DNA of 39,161 nucleotides, from positions 1-39,161 of the forward strand of contig JAFZZR010000028.1 of assembly GCA_017615635.1 (NCBI GenBank), written 5' to 3'. The notes beneath the pieces were generated by a model. It was not told the DNA's origin. It was given only the letters and a program-made list of their open reading frames with translations, and did no database searches. Source of the stretch: Lentisphaeria bacterium (GTDB lineage: Bacteria; Verrucomicrobiota; Lentisphaeria; Victivallales; UBA1829). Below, piece by piece: positions 1-8,847 of this stretch. The position numbers and the translations under genes were made by a program. Within the stretch, counting starts at the first letter, position 1. Every line of letters begins with the position of its first letter.

Positions 1-612
1 GGCGGTTTCGGCGGCGGTCCCGGCGGTCGCGGCGGATTCCGGTCCGGCAACCGTTTCGGCGGCGGCGAGGGCCCGGGCATGATGATGAGGGATACCCGCG
101 GAGACGCAGAGGCGGAACTGGCAGCGAAGTATCCGGAAGAATTTGCAAAGCTGGTGCAGGCTCGTGCGGAAGCGGAAAAGGGGATGCAGGAGCTGGCGTC
201 GAAAGCCGGCGTGACGCTGCCCATGGCCGATTTCACGCGTCGGGCGAAAATGGCGGAATTCAATAAGAAATACGAGGCGGAACTCAAGGAAATCGGCGAA
301 CTGCGCAAGACCGATCCCCGCACCGCCATGAAAAAATATTTCGAGCTGCTGGAGAAGGAAGGGCTCAGCTTCGGCCGGCCCGGTGCCGGCGGCGGAAGAA
401 TGGGCTCCGGCTTCGGCGGCCGTGAACCCGGATCCGAAGACCCGGCGGCTCCCGTCCGGATGAGCCCGCGGGAAAAGATGGAACAGATGGTGAAAACCGA
501 ACTGCCGGAAGAATACAAAGCGTACGAGGAGCTCCGGAAGAGCGATCCCCGTGCGGCCGATCAGAAACTGCGTGAACTGGCGCGGAAGGTCCGGGAACAA
601 AAAGGAAAGTAA
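1..612 (+). CDS. Gly-rich, charged helical protein of unknown function (5' partial)
   Basis: The reading frame is open from base 1, so the true start lies upstream; the first ATG inside the window (79) sits in the middle of a Gly-rich tract and is probably internal. The visible part begins with a Gly/Phe/Arg tract, followed by charged helical stretches separated by a second Gly-rich linker (bases about 380-440). Two related helical segments can be seen, one containing ELRKTDPRTA and one ELRKSDPRAA, each followed by a Lys/Leu/Glu-rich helix, so the protein is repetitive. It stops 6 bases before the GspL-like gene and is therefore probably co-transcribed with the type II secretion operon. I do not recognise the family. 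Periplasmic or surface location is possible, but the N-terminus is not available to test this. Confidence 0.7.
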   Translation, partial: GGFGGGPGGRGGFRSGNRFGGGEGPGMMMRDTRGDAEAELAAKYPEEFAKLVQARAEAEKGMQELASKAGVTLPMADFTRRAKMAEFNKKYEAELKEIGELRKTDPRTAMKKYFELLEKEGLSFGRPGAGGGRMGSGFGGREPGSEDPAAPVRMSPREKMEQMVKTELPEEYKAYEELRKSDPRAADQKLRELARKVREQKGK

Positions 613-618
613 GAGACG

Positions 619-1830
619 ATGCGTCTTTTCGGACGATGGGAATACACGCTGGTTTCCTTTTCCCGGACCCGGGCGGCGGTCTGCCGGTTCCGCAGGGCCT
701 CCCGGGGAAAATACAGACTCGCCGCCTGTTCGTCTGTCCCCGTCGGTGAAAACGATCCGGGCGAAGCGATCCGGACGGCGATCCGGGAGACCGGCGGGGC
801 TCAGGGATGCCTTATTCTGTGCGGCGATGTGCCGGGCGGCGGTTTCTTCCGCTGTCCGGCGCTTTCGGTACCCGGGATATCGGCCCGGCGCAGCGCGCTG
901 GAGTTCGAGCTGCCCCGCCGTCTGACGGAAGTTCCCGCCGATCCGATCATCCAGTTCATTCCCGCCGACGGGGAAAAGAATACCCTCTGGAACGTGTATG
1001 CGTTTCCGGGATCCGGATTTCTCTCTCTTGCGGCACTTCTCAGCGCCTGCCGGAAAAAAGCCGATGACCTGATCCATCCGCTTCTGGCCGTCCGCGCCGA
1101 TGATCCGGATGTCATGCTTTCCGTACTGGAACAGGATTTCGTTTTTTCACGCGGACAGTGGCGTGCGGCCGGAGAGGAAGACCGCGTTCCTTCTCCGGTC
1201 TGGGAGGAGGAATTCCGTAAGTGTTTCATCCTTCCGGAGAAGACACCGATCCAGGAATATATGGAGTGTCTGCTCGTCATGCGTCTTCTGATGTCGAACG
1301 CATTCCGGGACGGGGAGAGAGGCGTCCGCGTGCTGCCCGCGCCGCTGCGTCCGAAACGGCTCCGGCTGCATCTGGCGGCGACCGTGCTTCTGCTCCTGCT
1401 CCTGGGCGGAATCCACCTGAAAACCGTGGCGCAGTCGGCGGCCGCCCGTTCGAAGGAATACTCTACGCTGGTCAGTGAACGGGACAACTACCGCCGGAAG
1501 AGCTCCCGGCTGCGGACATCGCTGAAAAAGGAGGAAAAGGAGAGCCGCGAACTTCAGCGGATCCTGCAGCTGGAGGAAGGCGACCGTGAAACGCTGACCC
1601 GTCTGGAAGACCTTACGACATCGCTTCCTCCGGACATGCTGGTGACCAGTCTCCGGTTCAACGGAACCACCGCGGACCTGATGCTTCAAAGCGAATCGGC
1701 CACTGCGAATCTGCCGGCCGCCCTGAAATCCATCCGCTACTGGAAGATCGCCCAGCTGCAGCAGCGTACCATGGGCGAGACCCTGACGATGACGGTTCTG
1801 AGACTGGTACCTGCGGAGGAGTCGAAATGA
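619..1830 (+). CDS. gspL: GspL-like (PilM/PilN-type) inner-membrane assembly protein of the type II secretion system
   Basis: 403 residues. A cytoplasmic N-terminal part of about 245 residues is followed by one strongly hydrophobic segment (about 251-265, rich in Leu), a charged coiled coil (about 275-325) and a compact C-terminal periplasmic domain. That is the layout of GspL, or of a PilM-PilN fusion, which recruits the GspE ATPase and contacts GspM. The actin-like N-terminal motifs are not obvious by eye, so the assignment rests on architecture and position. It is the first recognisable T2SS gene; the next gene overlaps its stop by ATGA. The start at 619 has a purine-rich AGGAAAG region upstream. 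Alternative: a divergent PilN-like protein with an unrelated N-terminus. Confidence 0.72.
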   Translation: MRLFGRWEYTLVSFSRTRAAVCRFRRASRGKYRLAACSSVPVGENDPGEAIRTAIRETGGAQGCLILCGDVPGGGFFRCPALSVPGISARRSALEFELPRRLTEVPADPIIQFIPADGEKNTLWNVYAFPGSGFLSLAALLSACRKKADDLIHPLLAVRADDPDVMLSVLEQDFVFSRGQWRAAGEEDRVPSPVWEEEFRKCFILPEKTPIQEYMECLLVMRLLMSNAFRDGERGVRVLPAPLRPKRLRLHLAATVLLLLLLGGIHLKTVAQSAAARSKEYSTLVSERDNYRRKSSRLRTSLKKEEKESRELQRILQLEEGDRETLTRLEDLTTSLPPDMLVTSLRFNGTTADLMLQSESATANLPAALKSIRYWKIAQLQQRTMGETLTMTVLRLVPAEESK

Positions 1831-2528
1831 AAGGGGAAAACGCCGTTCATTTTCTTCTGAATACGCCCAAAGGACGTTTGATCCTGGCTCTGAGCATCAT
1901 GCTGATCAGCTGGATTTGGCTTTTTTCCCAGTACAGCAGTGAAGTCCGCGGGATCCTGCCGGGCGATTCGGACATCGCCCGGCTCAAGGAAGAAGTCGAG
2001 AAAGAGAAGACCGAGTTCGCCATACTCGACCGGAAAGCCCGGTCGTTTGCCTCGATCCGGACCGCCTACGAGAAACGGCTGGCCGGATTCTGGGATGAGG
2101 AACTGGAAGGCGACGTGTCTCTCGGGTTCCGCGAGCTGGTGGAGAATGCGGCGAATACCCAGGGGATCAAGCTGACAAGTCTCGGATCGGCCAGGACCAC
2201 CCGGATCAACGGAAATCTCAGTTTCGCCGAACTGGAAGTCTCCTTCTCCGGTTCCCTGGAGGAAATCGCCAAATTCCTGGCCGCGATCCGCACTCTGCCC
2301 CACGCTCCGGCCTGGAAACGTGCGGAATTCCGGCAGGAGATGCCCCGTATCGACCGGATGGCCGCCTCGCCCGCCACGGCAGGAAACGGATCCGCCGCCC
2401 AGCCGGCCAAAAGGACCAATGTAGCTGCAGCTGAGGTGGATACGGAACTGAAACTCCGTTTTTCCGGAACGCTTCGGATCATCTGCCGGACCGCCCCGGA
2501 AAACAAACAGGAGGAGATGATGCTGTGA
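1827..2528 (+). CDS. gspM: GspM/PilO-like inner-membrane protein of the type II secretion system
   Basis: 233 residues with one N-terminal transmembrane segment (about 15-34), a short coiled coil (about 50-80), and a C-terminal region predicted as a ferredoxin-like fold of the PilO/GspM type (segments around LSFAELEVSFSGSLEEIAKF). A linker of about 40 residues rich in Ala, Pro and Asn precedes the last strand. In known systems GspM dimerises with GspL and supports the pseudopilus assembly platform. The ATG overlaps the stop of the L-like gene by four bases and has a GGAGGAG Shine-Dalgarno, so the two are translationally coupled. The family call rests on topology and position; sequence identity with proteobacterial GspM is not obvious. 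Confidence 0.7.
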   Translation: MKGENAVHFLLNTPKGRLILALSIMLISWIWLFSQYSSEVRGILPGDSDIARLKEEVEKEKTEFAILDRKARSFASIRTAYEKRLAGFWDEELEGDVSLGFRELVENAANTQGIKLTSLGSARTTRINGNLSFAELEVSFSGSLEEIAKFLAAIRTLPHAPAWKRAEFRQEMPRIDRMAASPATAGNGSAAQPAKRTNVAAAEVDTELKLRFSGTLRIICRTAPENKQEEMML

Positions 2529-3550
2529 AGGCCTTTCTGATTTTTCTGAATATCTGTCTGGCGGGCGGGATCTTCTGGAGTCTGCTGAAGCAGGCGGAAA
2601 CGCCGCAGGTGAATGAGGACGAATACTTTTTCCGCGCATCGGAAAAGGAAAAGAAGAAAACGCCCGCGAAAACCGAAACCGTGTCCCGGAAAAAGGAACC
2701 CGTCCCCGAAACCCGGAGCGCCGAGGTGTCCGTCCGCAGAGTCGTGGAAGGCAACATCTTCGATCCGGCACGCTGTCCCGGCGCACGGATCCCCGGCCGG
2801 AGAAATTCGAACACCGGACTGGACATGACACTGGTGGGCACCTTCGTCATCGGTGAACAGTCCGGCGCCATCATTCTGCAGAAACGCAGACAGAACACGA
2901 ACTTCCCCTTCCCCTGGATGCAGCAGGGCGGACCGCCCATCGCCATGCCCGCCTTTCAGAACAACGGACAGCAGGGCGGCGGATTCATGAACGGCGGAGC
3001 GCAGACGTCGGGCGCCGGAAACACCGCACAGAATCAGAATAACGGACAGCAGGGCGGCGGATTCGCCCGCGCCCGTTTCGGGTCCGGCGAAATGTTTGCC
3101 CGGTGGCGTCAGATGCAAAACCGTCAGCAGAACGGCGGAAACAATGAAGAAGCGGCGGTGGTCTATCAGCAGTACGTCCGCGTGGGCGAAACGCTGGCCA
3201 ACGGATACAAGCTCACGGCCGTCACACGAACCGGAGCCACGCTGATGAAGAACTCCGAAAAGCTGGAACTGGAACTTGTGGAAGCCTCCCGGAACGCAGG
3301 CGCCGAACGCAGCCGCAATACGAACACCAATCCCTTCGGGACCCAGGGTCGGGGCATGATGTTCCCCTGGATGATGCAGGGCATGATGATGAACGGCATG
3401 GGCGGCATGGGCGGAACACGCGGCGGTTTTCCCTTCAACAACAACGGGTTCATGCAGCAGAACGGCGGCGGGAATCAGCAGCAGAACGGCGGCGGGACCG
3501 GGCGGAACGGATCGCGCGGTTCATGGCAGGGCCGTTCGCGCAGCCAGTGA
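2525..3550 (+). CDS. gspC: GspC/PilP-like protein with Gly/Asn/Gln/Met-rich insertions
   Basis: 341 residues, starting at GTG (2525), which overlaps the stop of the preceding gene. There is one N-terminal membrane segment (3-20), then a Lys/Glu/Pro-rich linker. Next comes an HR-like segment (about 66-120) with EGNIFDP and MTLVGTFVIGEQSGAIIL, matching the start of the homology region of GspC/PilP. That domain is split: its second half (about 213-252, with VRVGETLANGYKLTAV) follows roughly 90 residues of Asn/Gln/Gly-rich sequence. The C-terminal 90 residues are Met/Gly/Asn/Gln-rich. GspC normally links the inner-membrane platform to the secretin; no PDZ domain is seen. The low-complexity insertions contain in-frame DNA repeats (listed separately). 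Function is inferred from position just before gspD. Confidence 0.7.
   Translation: MKAFLIFLNICLAGGIFWSLLKQAETPQVNEDEYFFRASEKEKKKTPAKTETVSRKKEPVPETRSAEVSVRRVVEGNIFDPARCPGARIPGRRNSNTGLDMTLVGTFVIGEQSGAIILQKRRQNTNFPFPWMQQGGPPIAMPAFQNNGQQGGGFMNGGAQTSGAGNTAQNQNNGQQGGGFARARFGSGEMFARWRQMQNRQQNGGNNEEAAVVYQQYVRVGETLANGYKLTAVTRTGATLMKNSEKLELELVEASRNAGAERSRNTNTNPFGTQGRGMMFPWMMQGMMMNGMGGMGGTRGGFPFNNNGFMQQNGGGNQQQNGGGTGRNGSRGSWQGRSRSQ
2963..3064 (+). repeat. 24-bp perfect direct repeats in the gspC-like gene
   Basis: The same 24 bases occur at 2963-2986 and 3041-3064, 78 bases (26 codons) apart and in frame. They encode NGQQGGGF twice. This is recent duplication inside the low-complexity insertion of the GspC-like protein. 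Confidence 0.9.
3455..3497 (+). repeat. Short tandem repeat (24-bp period) at the 3' end of the gspC-like gene
   Basis: Nineteen identical bases at 3455-3473 and 3479-3497 encode QQNGGG twice, in frame, near the C-terminus of the GspC-like protein. Confidence 0.85.
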
Positions 3551-3615
3551 TACAACAGGATCGGAAAGAGAAAGTCAGATAACATAAAGCGACAGCGGAA
3601 ATCGAAGGGAAGAAT

Positions 3616-5985
3616 ATGAAACGGAATGGAAAAAATCAATACTGCTGGGTGTCTCTTTTTCTGCTTTTGACACTCCTGCCCGGATGCGAAATGTTCCAGC
3701 GGGACAAGTCGGAGAATCCGGAGAAGAAGGAAGAGGACAGATTTGCGTTTCTGCACCGGGATGAAAAGGAAGCGGCGGCCGGAGCTATGGAACAGAAGCC
3801 GGAGAGCGATGAGGTCAAGGTGAAACAGACGGAGAAATCCGCGGTCTCCGATTCCGATCTGAAGAAGCTGGAATCGCATCCTTCCGTTCCGCGGGACGGA
3901 AAGGAGACCGCCGATCCTTCGAAGCGGACGCCGTTCTACGAGGACTTCCTTCTTCTGGACGACGGGGAGCAGACGGCGGTTTCGCTTGTCTTCAACAGTG
4001 CGCCGCTGATCGACGTGATCCCCGCGTTCGCGGATATTCTGGGCTTCAACTTCCTGGCCGATCCGGACCTGAAAAGCACGGTCACGCTCAACATCAACTC
4101 CAATATGACGAAGCGGGAACTCTGGGTCACCTTCGAAAGAATGCTCCGCATGGCGGGCGCATCCATCCGCTGCGAAGGATCGCTCCTCCGGATCGTGCCG
4201 GTCTCCAAGCTGGCGCAGCAGCCGGATCTTTCGCTGGACGAGAAGGCTCGGGAGATTTTCTGCTATCCGCTGAAGAACACCACGGCGAAGGACATGGCGG
4301 CGCAGATCAAGCCGTTTCTCGGGAAGGACGCGGCCATCGCGGAACTTGCGAAACCCAATGCGATCCTCATCTGCGACACGGCGGAAAATACGGAAAAGCT
4401 GAAACAGATCCTGGATCTTGCCGACCGGAGCGGGAAGAGCAGCTGGCCCCGTCTGGTCATGAAATGCGAAAATGTGCTGCCCAGCCGGATCGTCGCCGAA
4501 CTCAAGGAAGTGTTCCCCGTGCTCGGGTTCTATGTGGTACAGTCCACCGATGCCAGATCCAACACCGAACAGCCGGGTTCCGTCCAGCTGACCGCCGTGG
4601 ACCGGATCCAGCTCATCGTCGGATCCGCCGCCACGCACGAGGCCATAGAAGAGATCCGGAACTGGGTGACGATCCTGGACAGCGCCCTCTCCCTGGATCA
4701 GGAACGGGTTTTCGTCTACAAGGTGCTCCACGGCAACGCGGACCGGCTCCTTTCCGGATTGTCCATGATCTACAATACCACGGGCCAGTCCCTGACCATC
4801 GACAACAGTACGGGCAACGTGCGGACCACCACGGTGAACACGCAGAACACAAGCGGGAACAACACCCGGCGGACGAATTCGAGTTCCTCCATTCAGACGG
4901 GTACCAACGGGACTACCGCCAGCACACAGACCGATCAGGCATCCAGCATTTTCGAAACGCCGGTCCGGATCTTTGCGGATGGCGAACTCAACCGTCTGGT
5001 GATCCGGACAACACCCCGGACATACGCCTCCATCAAAGCCGTGCTGGATCGGCTGGATGTGGTTCCGGCCCAGGTCCTTCTCCAGGTGCTTGTGGTGGAG
5101 GTCACGCTGGATAAGAGCACGGAATTCGGACTGGAGCTTTCCATGCAGGGCACCATCGACGGCAACGTGATTGGCGGCGGCACCGATTATTCGAATCTGA
5201 ATCCGTTCACTGTCACGAAGGACAGTTCCGGCAACATCACATCCGTTCTGCCCAACGCGGAAAACGGAGGACGCGCGCTGATTTACAATCCGGACAATCC
5301 GACTCAGAAATACGGTTATGTCAAGGCGTTGGCGAAAAACGGAAACGTCAAGGTCATTTCCAGTCCCCAAGTCCTGGTCTCCAGTCACAAGGAGGCGGAG
5401 ATCTGGGTGGGCGAACGCGTCCCCTACATCGCCTCGGCCATGACGGATACCGCGTCGCAGAGCCGGACGTCCACCGTGTACAATACCACGGTGAGCTTCG
5501 AGGACGTGGGAATCCGTATGACGATCACGCCGGAAGTGACGAGTTCGGAATATATTGCGCTGGATGTGAATCAGGAGCTTTCCGGCGTGGACGAGACCGG
5601 AAAGACCTATTCCAGCAGCGTGAACTGCCCCATTTTCTGGAAACGGACCGTGGAAACCAATATGACGATCCGGAACGGGCATACCATGGTGATCGGCGGC
5701 CTGATCCAGGAAAAGCGGTCCGACGCCCTCTCCTCCGTCCCTTTCATCGCCAATATCCCGCTTCTGCGCCGTCTCTTCGGCAGCACCGACGCCAGCGCCC
5801 AGCGGTCGGAGATACTGATCCTCATCACCGGTACGGTCGTCACCGAGAAAAACCAGGTGGAGGACATGATCCGGAAGTATAACGACGCCCTGCGTTATCT
5901 CAACGCCTTCGACCGGACGCTGGGCGATCAGCCCGACGCAAACAGGCCTTTCACCGTGTTCGAAGAAGGAGATATATCCCGATGA
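3616..5985 (+). CDS. gspD: Type II secretion secretin GspD, with a lipoprotein signal
   Basis: 789 residues. The N-terminus has a hydrophobic core ending in LLPGC, a lipobox with Cys24, so this secretin is probably lipid-anchored. A Lys/Glu-rich linker is followed by N0 (about 118-195), N1 (about 205-275), N2 and N3 ring domains. N3 carries a Ser/Thr/Asn-rich loop (about 400-440). The C-terminal secretin domain (about 495-740) shows NGNVKVISSPQVLVSSHKEA, VGERVPY, a DVGIRMTITPEV core, and GHTMVIGGLIQE followed by VPFIANIPLLRRLFG, all standard secretin signatures. It forms the outer-membrane channel. A 65-base gap separates it from gspC, and it overlaps gspE by ATGA. No pilotin gene is nearby, which fits a self-targeting liposecretin. 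Confidence 0.95.
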   Translation: MKRNGKNQYCWVSLFLLLTLLPGCEMFQRDKSENPEKKEEDRFAFLHRDEKEAAAGAMEQKPESDEVKVKQTEKSAVSDSDLKKLESHPSVPRDGKETADPSKRTPFYEDFLLLDDGEQTAVSLVFNSAPLIDVIPAFADILGFNFLADPDLKSTVTLNINSNMTKRELWVTFERMLRMAGASIRCEGSLLRIVPVSKLAQQPDLSLDEKAREIFCYPLKNTTAKDMAAQIKPFLGKDAAIAELAKPNAILICDTAENTEKLKQILDLADRSGKSSWPRLVMKCENVLPSRIVAELKEVFPVLGFYVVQSTDARSNTEQPGSVQLTAVDRIQLIVGSAATHEAIEEIRNWVTILDSALSLDQERVFVYKVLHGNADRLLSGLSMIYNTTGQSLTIDNSTGNVRTTTVNTQNTSGNNTRRTNSSSSIQTGTNGTTASTQTDQASSIFETPVRIFADGELNRLVIRTTPRTYASIKAVLDRLDVVPAQVLLQVLVVEVTLDKSTEFGLELSMQGTIDGNVIGGGTDYSNLNPFTVTKDSSGNITSVLPNAENGGRALIYNPDNPTQKYGYVKALAKNGNVKVISSPQVLVSSHKEAEIWVGERVPYIASAMTDTASQSRTSTVYNTTVSFEDVGIRMTITPEVTSSEYIALDVNQELSGVDETGKTYSSSVNCPIFWKRTVETNMTIRNGHTMVIGGLIQEKRSDALSSVPFIANIPLLRRLFGSTDASAQRSEILILITGTVVTEKNQVEDMIRKYNDALRYLNAFDRTLGDQPDANRPFTVFEEGDISR

Positions 5986-7613
5986 CCGCAGGCAGCTGCC
6001 CGGCTCCTTTCGTTCCGGATGACATTTCCGCGGCCGTGCGGGCCGCCGCCGGAGCGGAAACGGAGTCAAATCCCGCCGCCGTGACAGGCGGAACACCCGC
6101 GGAACTCCGGGACGCGGATTACTCGCTCGTGCAGTCCGGCGCGCTGACGGAACAGCAGCTGACCGGGCTTTACTCGGAGAAGACGGGCATCCGGATCCCG
6201 GATGAAAGCGATCTGGAGGAACCGCTTCCCTTTCCGGAGGGCGGATTCGACTTCTTTCAGGCAAATTTCTGCGTTCCTTACGAGTGGGACGACGAATCCC
6301 TGGTCTTCCTCGTTTCCGATCCCTACAGCGTCGGGTCCCTGACCTATGCCGCCCGGAAACAGTGGAAGCGGAAGGCCGGATTCCTTCTGGCCCGGCGCAC
6401 CTGCGTGGAACGGTTTCTCTCCCGTCTGCGCGGCATGGGCGAAGAGGAATCCGGTGACGCCGCCGGACCGGATACGGACGACGAGAACACGCTCCGGAAC
6501 ATGGCGGGCGAGGCGAGGATCGTGCGTCTGGTGAACGATATTTTCACGCGGGCCATCGAAGCGGGCGCCAGCGATATCCATGTGGAGCCGGGCATGGAAC
6601 AGGTCTCGGTGCGGTGCCGGATCGACGGCGTCCTGCATGAGATCATGACCTGTCCGCTGAATCAGTTCCCCGCCATTTCGTCCCGCATCAAACTGCTGGG
6701 CGGCTTGAACATTGCGGAAAGCCGGGTGCCGCAGGACGGCCGGACGTCCATCCGTCTGGGACGCGATACGCTGGACATGCGAATCAGCACGATCCCGATC
6801 CTGACGGGAGAAAGTCTGGTGCTCCGGCTGCTGAATCAGGAGGCCCTGACATTCGATCTGACCACCCTGGGCATGACCGATTCCCTTCTGGAAAAATTCC
6901 GGACCCTGATCCGGCTCCCCCACGGCATGATCCTGGTGGTCGGACCCACCGGCAGCGGAAAAACCACCACGCTGTACAGCGTCATGCACCTTCTGAACGA
7001 CCGGACACGGAAGATCATCACCGTGGAAGACCCGGTGGAATACAAGATGCGGGGACTCTGCCAGATGCAGGTCAATTCCAAGATCGGCGTCACTTTTGCC
7101 TCCGGTCTCCGGAGCATCGTCCGTCAGGACCCGGACATCATTCTGGTCGGGGAGATCCGCGACCGGGAGACCGCCGACATTGCCGTCAATGCCGCCCTGA
7201 CGGGACACCTGGTCCTCAGCACGCTCCACACCAACGATGCGGCGGGCGCGGTGACCCGGCTTCTGGATATGGGGATCGAACCCTTCCTGGTCTCTTCCGC
7301 CCTGAGCGGCGTGCTTTCCCAGCGTCTTGTCCGGAAGATCTGTCCCGTATGCCGCGGCATTCCGGAGCAAACCGCCGCATGCCGTGCCTGCTCCCGGACC
7401 GGATTCAAAGGCCGGAGCGGGATCTTCGAACTGCTCCTCGTGAACGATGAGTTCCGGTCGGCCGTCAACCGGAGCGCGGACAGCTCCGAGCTTCAGGCCA
7501 TTGCCGTGCGGAACGGCATGACGACGCTGCGCCAGGACGCGGAGGAGAAGGTCCGTCTGGGCATCACCACGGCGGATGAAGCGCTGCGGAGCGTGGCGGC
7601 GGACAGCGAGTGA
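5982..7613 (+). CDS. gspE: Type II secretion ATPase GspE
   Basis: 543 residues. The N-terminal about 150 residues form an N1E/MshEN-like domain. The ATPase domain has Walker A GPTGSGKTT (about 321-329), an Asp box with TVEDPVEY, Walker B-type IILVGEIRDRETADIA, and a His box LSTLHTNDA. A tetracysteine zinc site follows, CPVC at about 454 and CRAC at about 467; it marks GspE/PilB rather than PilT. It powers pseudopilus assembly from the cytoplasmic face via the L-like protein. ATG 5982 overlaps the gspD stop and has a GGAG Shine-Dalgarno about 10 bases upstream. Confidence 0.96.
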   Translation: MTAGSCPAPFVPDDISAAVRAAAGAETESNPAAVTGGTPAELRDADYSLVQSGALTEQQLTGLYSEKTGIRIPDESDLEEPLPFPEGGFDFFQANFCVPYEWDDESLVFLVSDPYSVGSLTYAARKQWKRKAGFLLARRTCVERFLSRLRGMGEEESGDAAGPDTDDENTLRNMAGEARIVRLVNDIFTRAIEAGASDIHVEPGMEQVSVRCRIDGVLHEIMTCPLNQFPAISSRIKLLGGLNIAESRVPQDGRTSIRLGRDTLDMRISTIPILTGESLVLRLLNQEALTFDLTTLGMTDSLLEKFRTLIRLPHGMILVVGPTGSGKTTTLYSVMHLLNDRTRKIITVEDPVEYKMRGLCQMQVNSKIGVTFASGLRSIVRQDPDIILVGEIRDRETADIAVNAALTGHLVLSTLHTNDAAGAVTRLLDMGIEPFLVSSALSGVLSQRLVRKICPVCRGIPEQTAACRACSRTGFKGRSGIFELLLVNDEFRSAVNRSADSSELQAIAVRNGMTTLRQDAEEKVRLGITTADEALRSVAADSE

Positions 7614-7629
7614 GGAAGGACGGCGTTTC

Positions 7630-8847
7630 ATGGCTATCTACCGGTATCTGGCTTCCGAAAACGGCGATCCGCCCCGCGAAGTCCTCATGGAGGCGGAAAA
7701 TCCCGTCGAGGCGCTGGGCAAACTCCGCAGCCGCGGCCTGATCCCCGTACGTGCGCTGGGTACGGGGACCCGGGAGGGAGACCGCGCCTTCGCCTTGCGG
7801 CGTTCCGGGATCGACGTCTACGGATTCACCCGGCAGCTGGCTCCGCTTCTTTCGGCTTACATTCCTCTGGAAAAAGCGCTGTCGATCATTGCGGAAAGCG
7901 CAAAAAAGGAGGAACAGCGTAACTTCGTGCTTTCTCTCCGGCAGGGACTCCATGAAGGCAAGAAATTCTCGGAACTGGTGCGCTCGCACGGGTCTCTGTT
8001 CCCCGGCTACTATGCAAACCTTATCGAAAGCGGCGAGGAGACAGGCAGTCTTCCGGAATCGGTGCGCCATCTTTTCCAGTTTATGACGGAAAGCCGGGAT
8101 CTGCGCAGCTTCCTGATTTCCAGTTCCATTTACCCATGCGCCATTCTCTGCGTCACCCTGCTGGTCACGATCCTCATGTTCACCGTGTTCGTTCCCCGGT
8201 TCGCCAGAATCTTCGAAGACATGGGCCGGACTTTGCCCCCCTCCATGGAGTTTCTGCTGGCGGCGGGTGCGTTTTTCCGGTGGCTGCCCCTGCTGATCCT
8301 GGCGGCCTGGCTGGCGCACCGGCTGATCCGGCATCTGATGGGTCCGGACGCCTATCGTTTTCATGTGAGCCGTCTTCTTCTTTCCGTTCCGGTGCTGGGC
8401 AGGATCATTTCCGATCTGGAGATGTGCCGCTGGATCCGGACTCTCTCCATCATGCTTTCCAATCATGTGGAGATCATACGGTCGGTCCGGATCGCGGAAA
8501 AGATTTTGTACAATCCGGTGATCTGCCGTGCTTTTCAGGGGATCGCCGAACGGATCCGGGGCGGCGAAAAACTGTCGGCCGTCTTGCGCAGCAACACCTT
8601 TCTGCCGGCCGAGATGACCCCGATGCTCCGCGTGGGCGAGGAGTCCGGGGCCGTAGGCGAAATGCTGACCCGGATCGCGGATAATCTGGAGGCGGACACC
8701 CGGCAGAAGATCAAGCGTCTGCTGAGTCTGTTCGAACCGGCGGTGATCGTTTTACTGGCGGCGGCCGTCCTGACCGTCGTCGTTTCGATTTTTATGGCTA
8801 TGATGGATTTGAACTCAGTCAACGTACAAGGAGGTCCCGGACTATGA
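7630..8847 (+). CDS. gspF: Type II secretion platform protein GspF
   Basis: 405 residues from ATG 7630 (MAIYRYLASENG), chosen over an in-frame ATG at 7576 because the latter lies inside gspE and the usual GspF N-terminus (MxxYxYxAxxxxG) begins here; AGGA lies upstream. Two T2SSF domains (about 55-175 and 260-380) share the pattern of helices with ESGEETGSLPE and GEESGAVGEMLTRIA, the duplicated GspF signature. Three membrane segments are visible, near ILCVTLLVTILMFTVFV, WLPLLILAAWL and VIVLLAAAVLTVVVSIFM. It is the polytopic inner-membrane core that rotates or extrudes pseudopilins. It starts 16 bases after gspE and overlaps gspG by ATGA. Confidence 0.95.
   Translation: MAIYRYLASENGDPPREVLMEAENPVEALGKLRSRGLIPVRALGTGTREGDRAFALRRSGIDVYGFTRQLAPLLSAYIPLEKALSIIAESAKKEEQRNFVLSLRQGLHEGKKFSELVRSHGSLFPGYYANLIESGEETGSLPESVRHLFQFMTESRDLRSFLISSSIYPCAILCVTLLVTILMFTVFVPRFARIFEDMGRTLPPSMEFLLAAGAFFRWLPLLILAAWLAHRLIRHLMGPDAYRFHVSRLLLSVPVLGRIISDLEMCRWIRTLSIMLSNHVEIIRSVRIAEKILYNPVICRAFQGIAERIRGGEKLSAVLRSNTFLPAEMTPMLRVGEESGAVGEMLTRIADNLEADTRQKIKRLLSLFEPAVIVLLAAAVLTVVVSIFMAMMDLNSVNVQGGPGL

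Noticed and set aside
3475-6264. 929-codon open frame on the - strand antisense to gspD
   Set aside because: It lies wholly across clear T2SS genes on the + strand; the His/Arg/Asp/Gly-rich translation is typical of a shadow frame in GC-rich DNA and matches no family.
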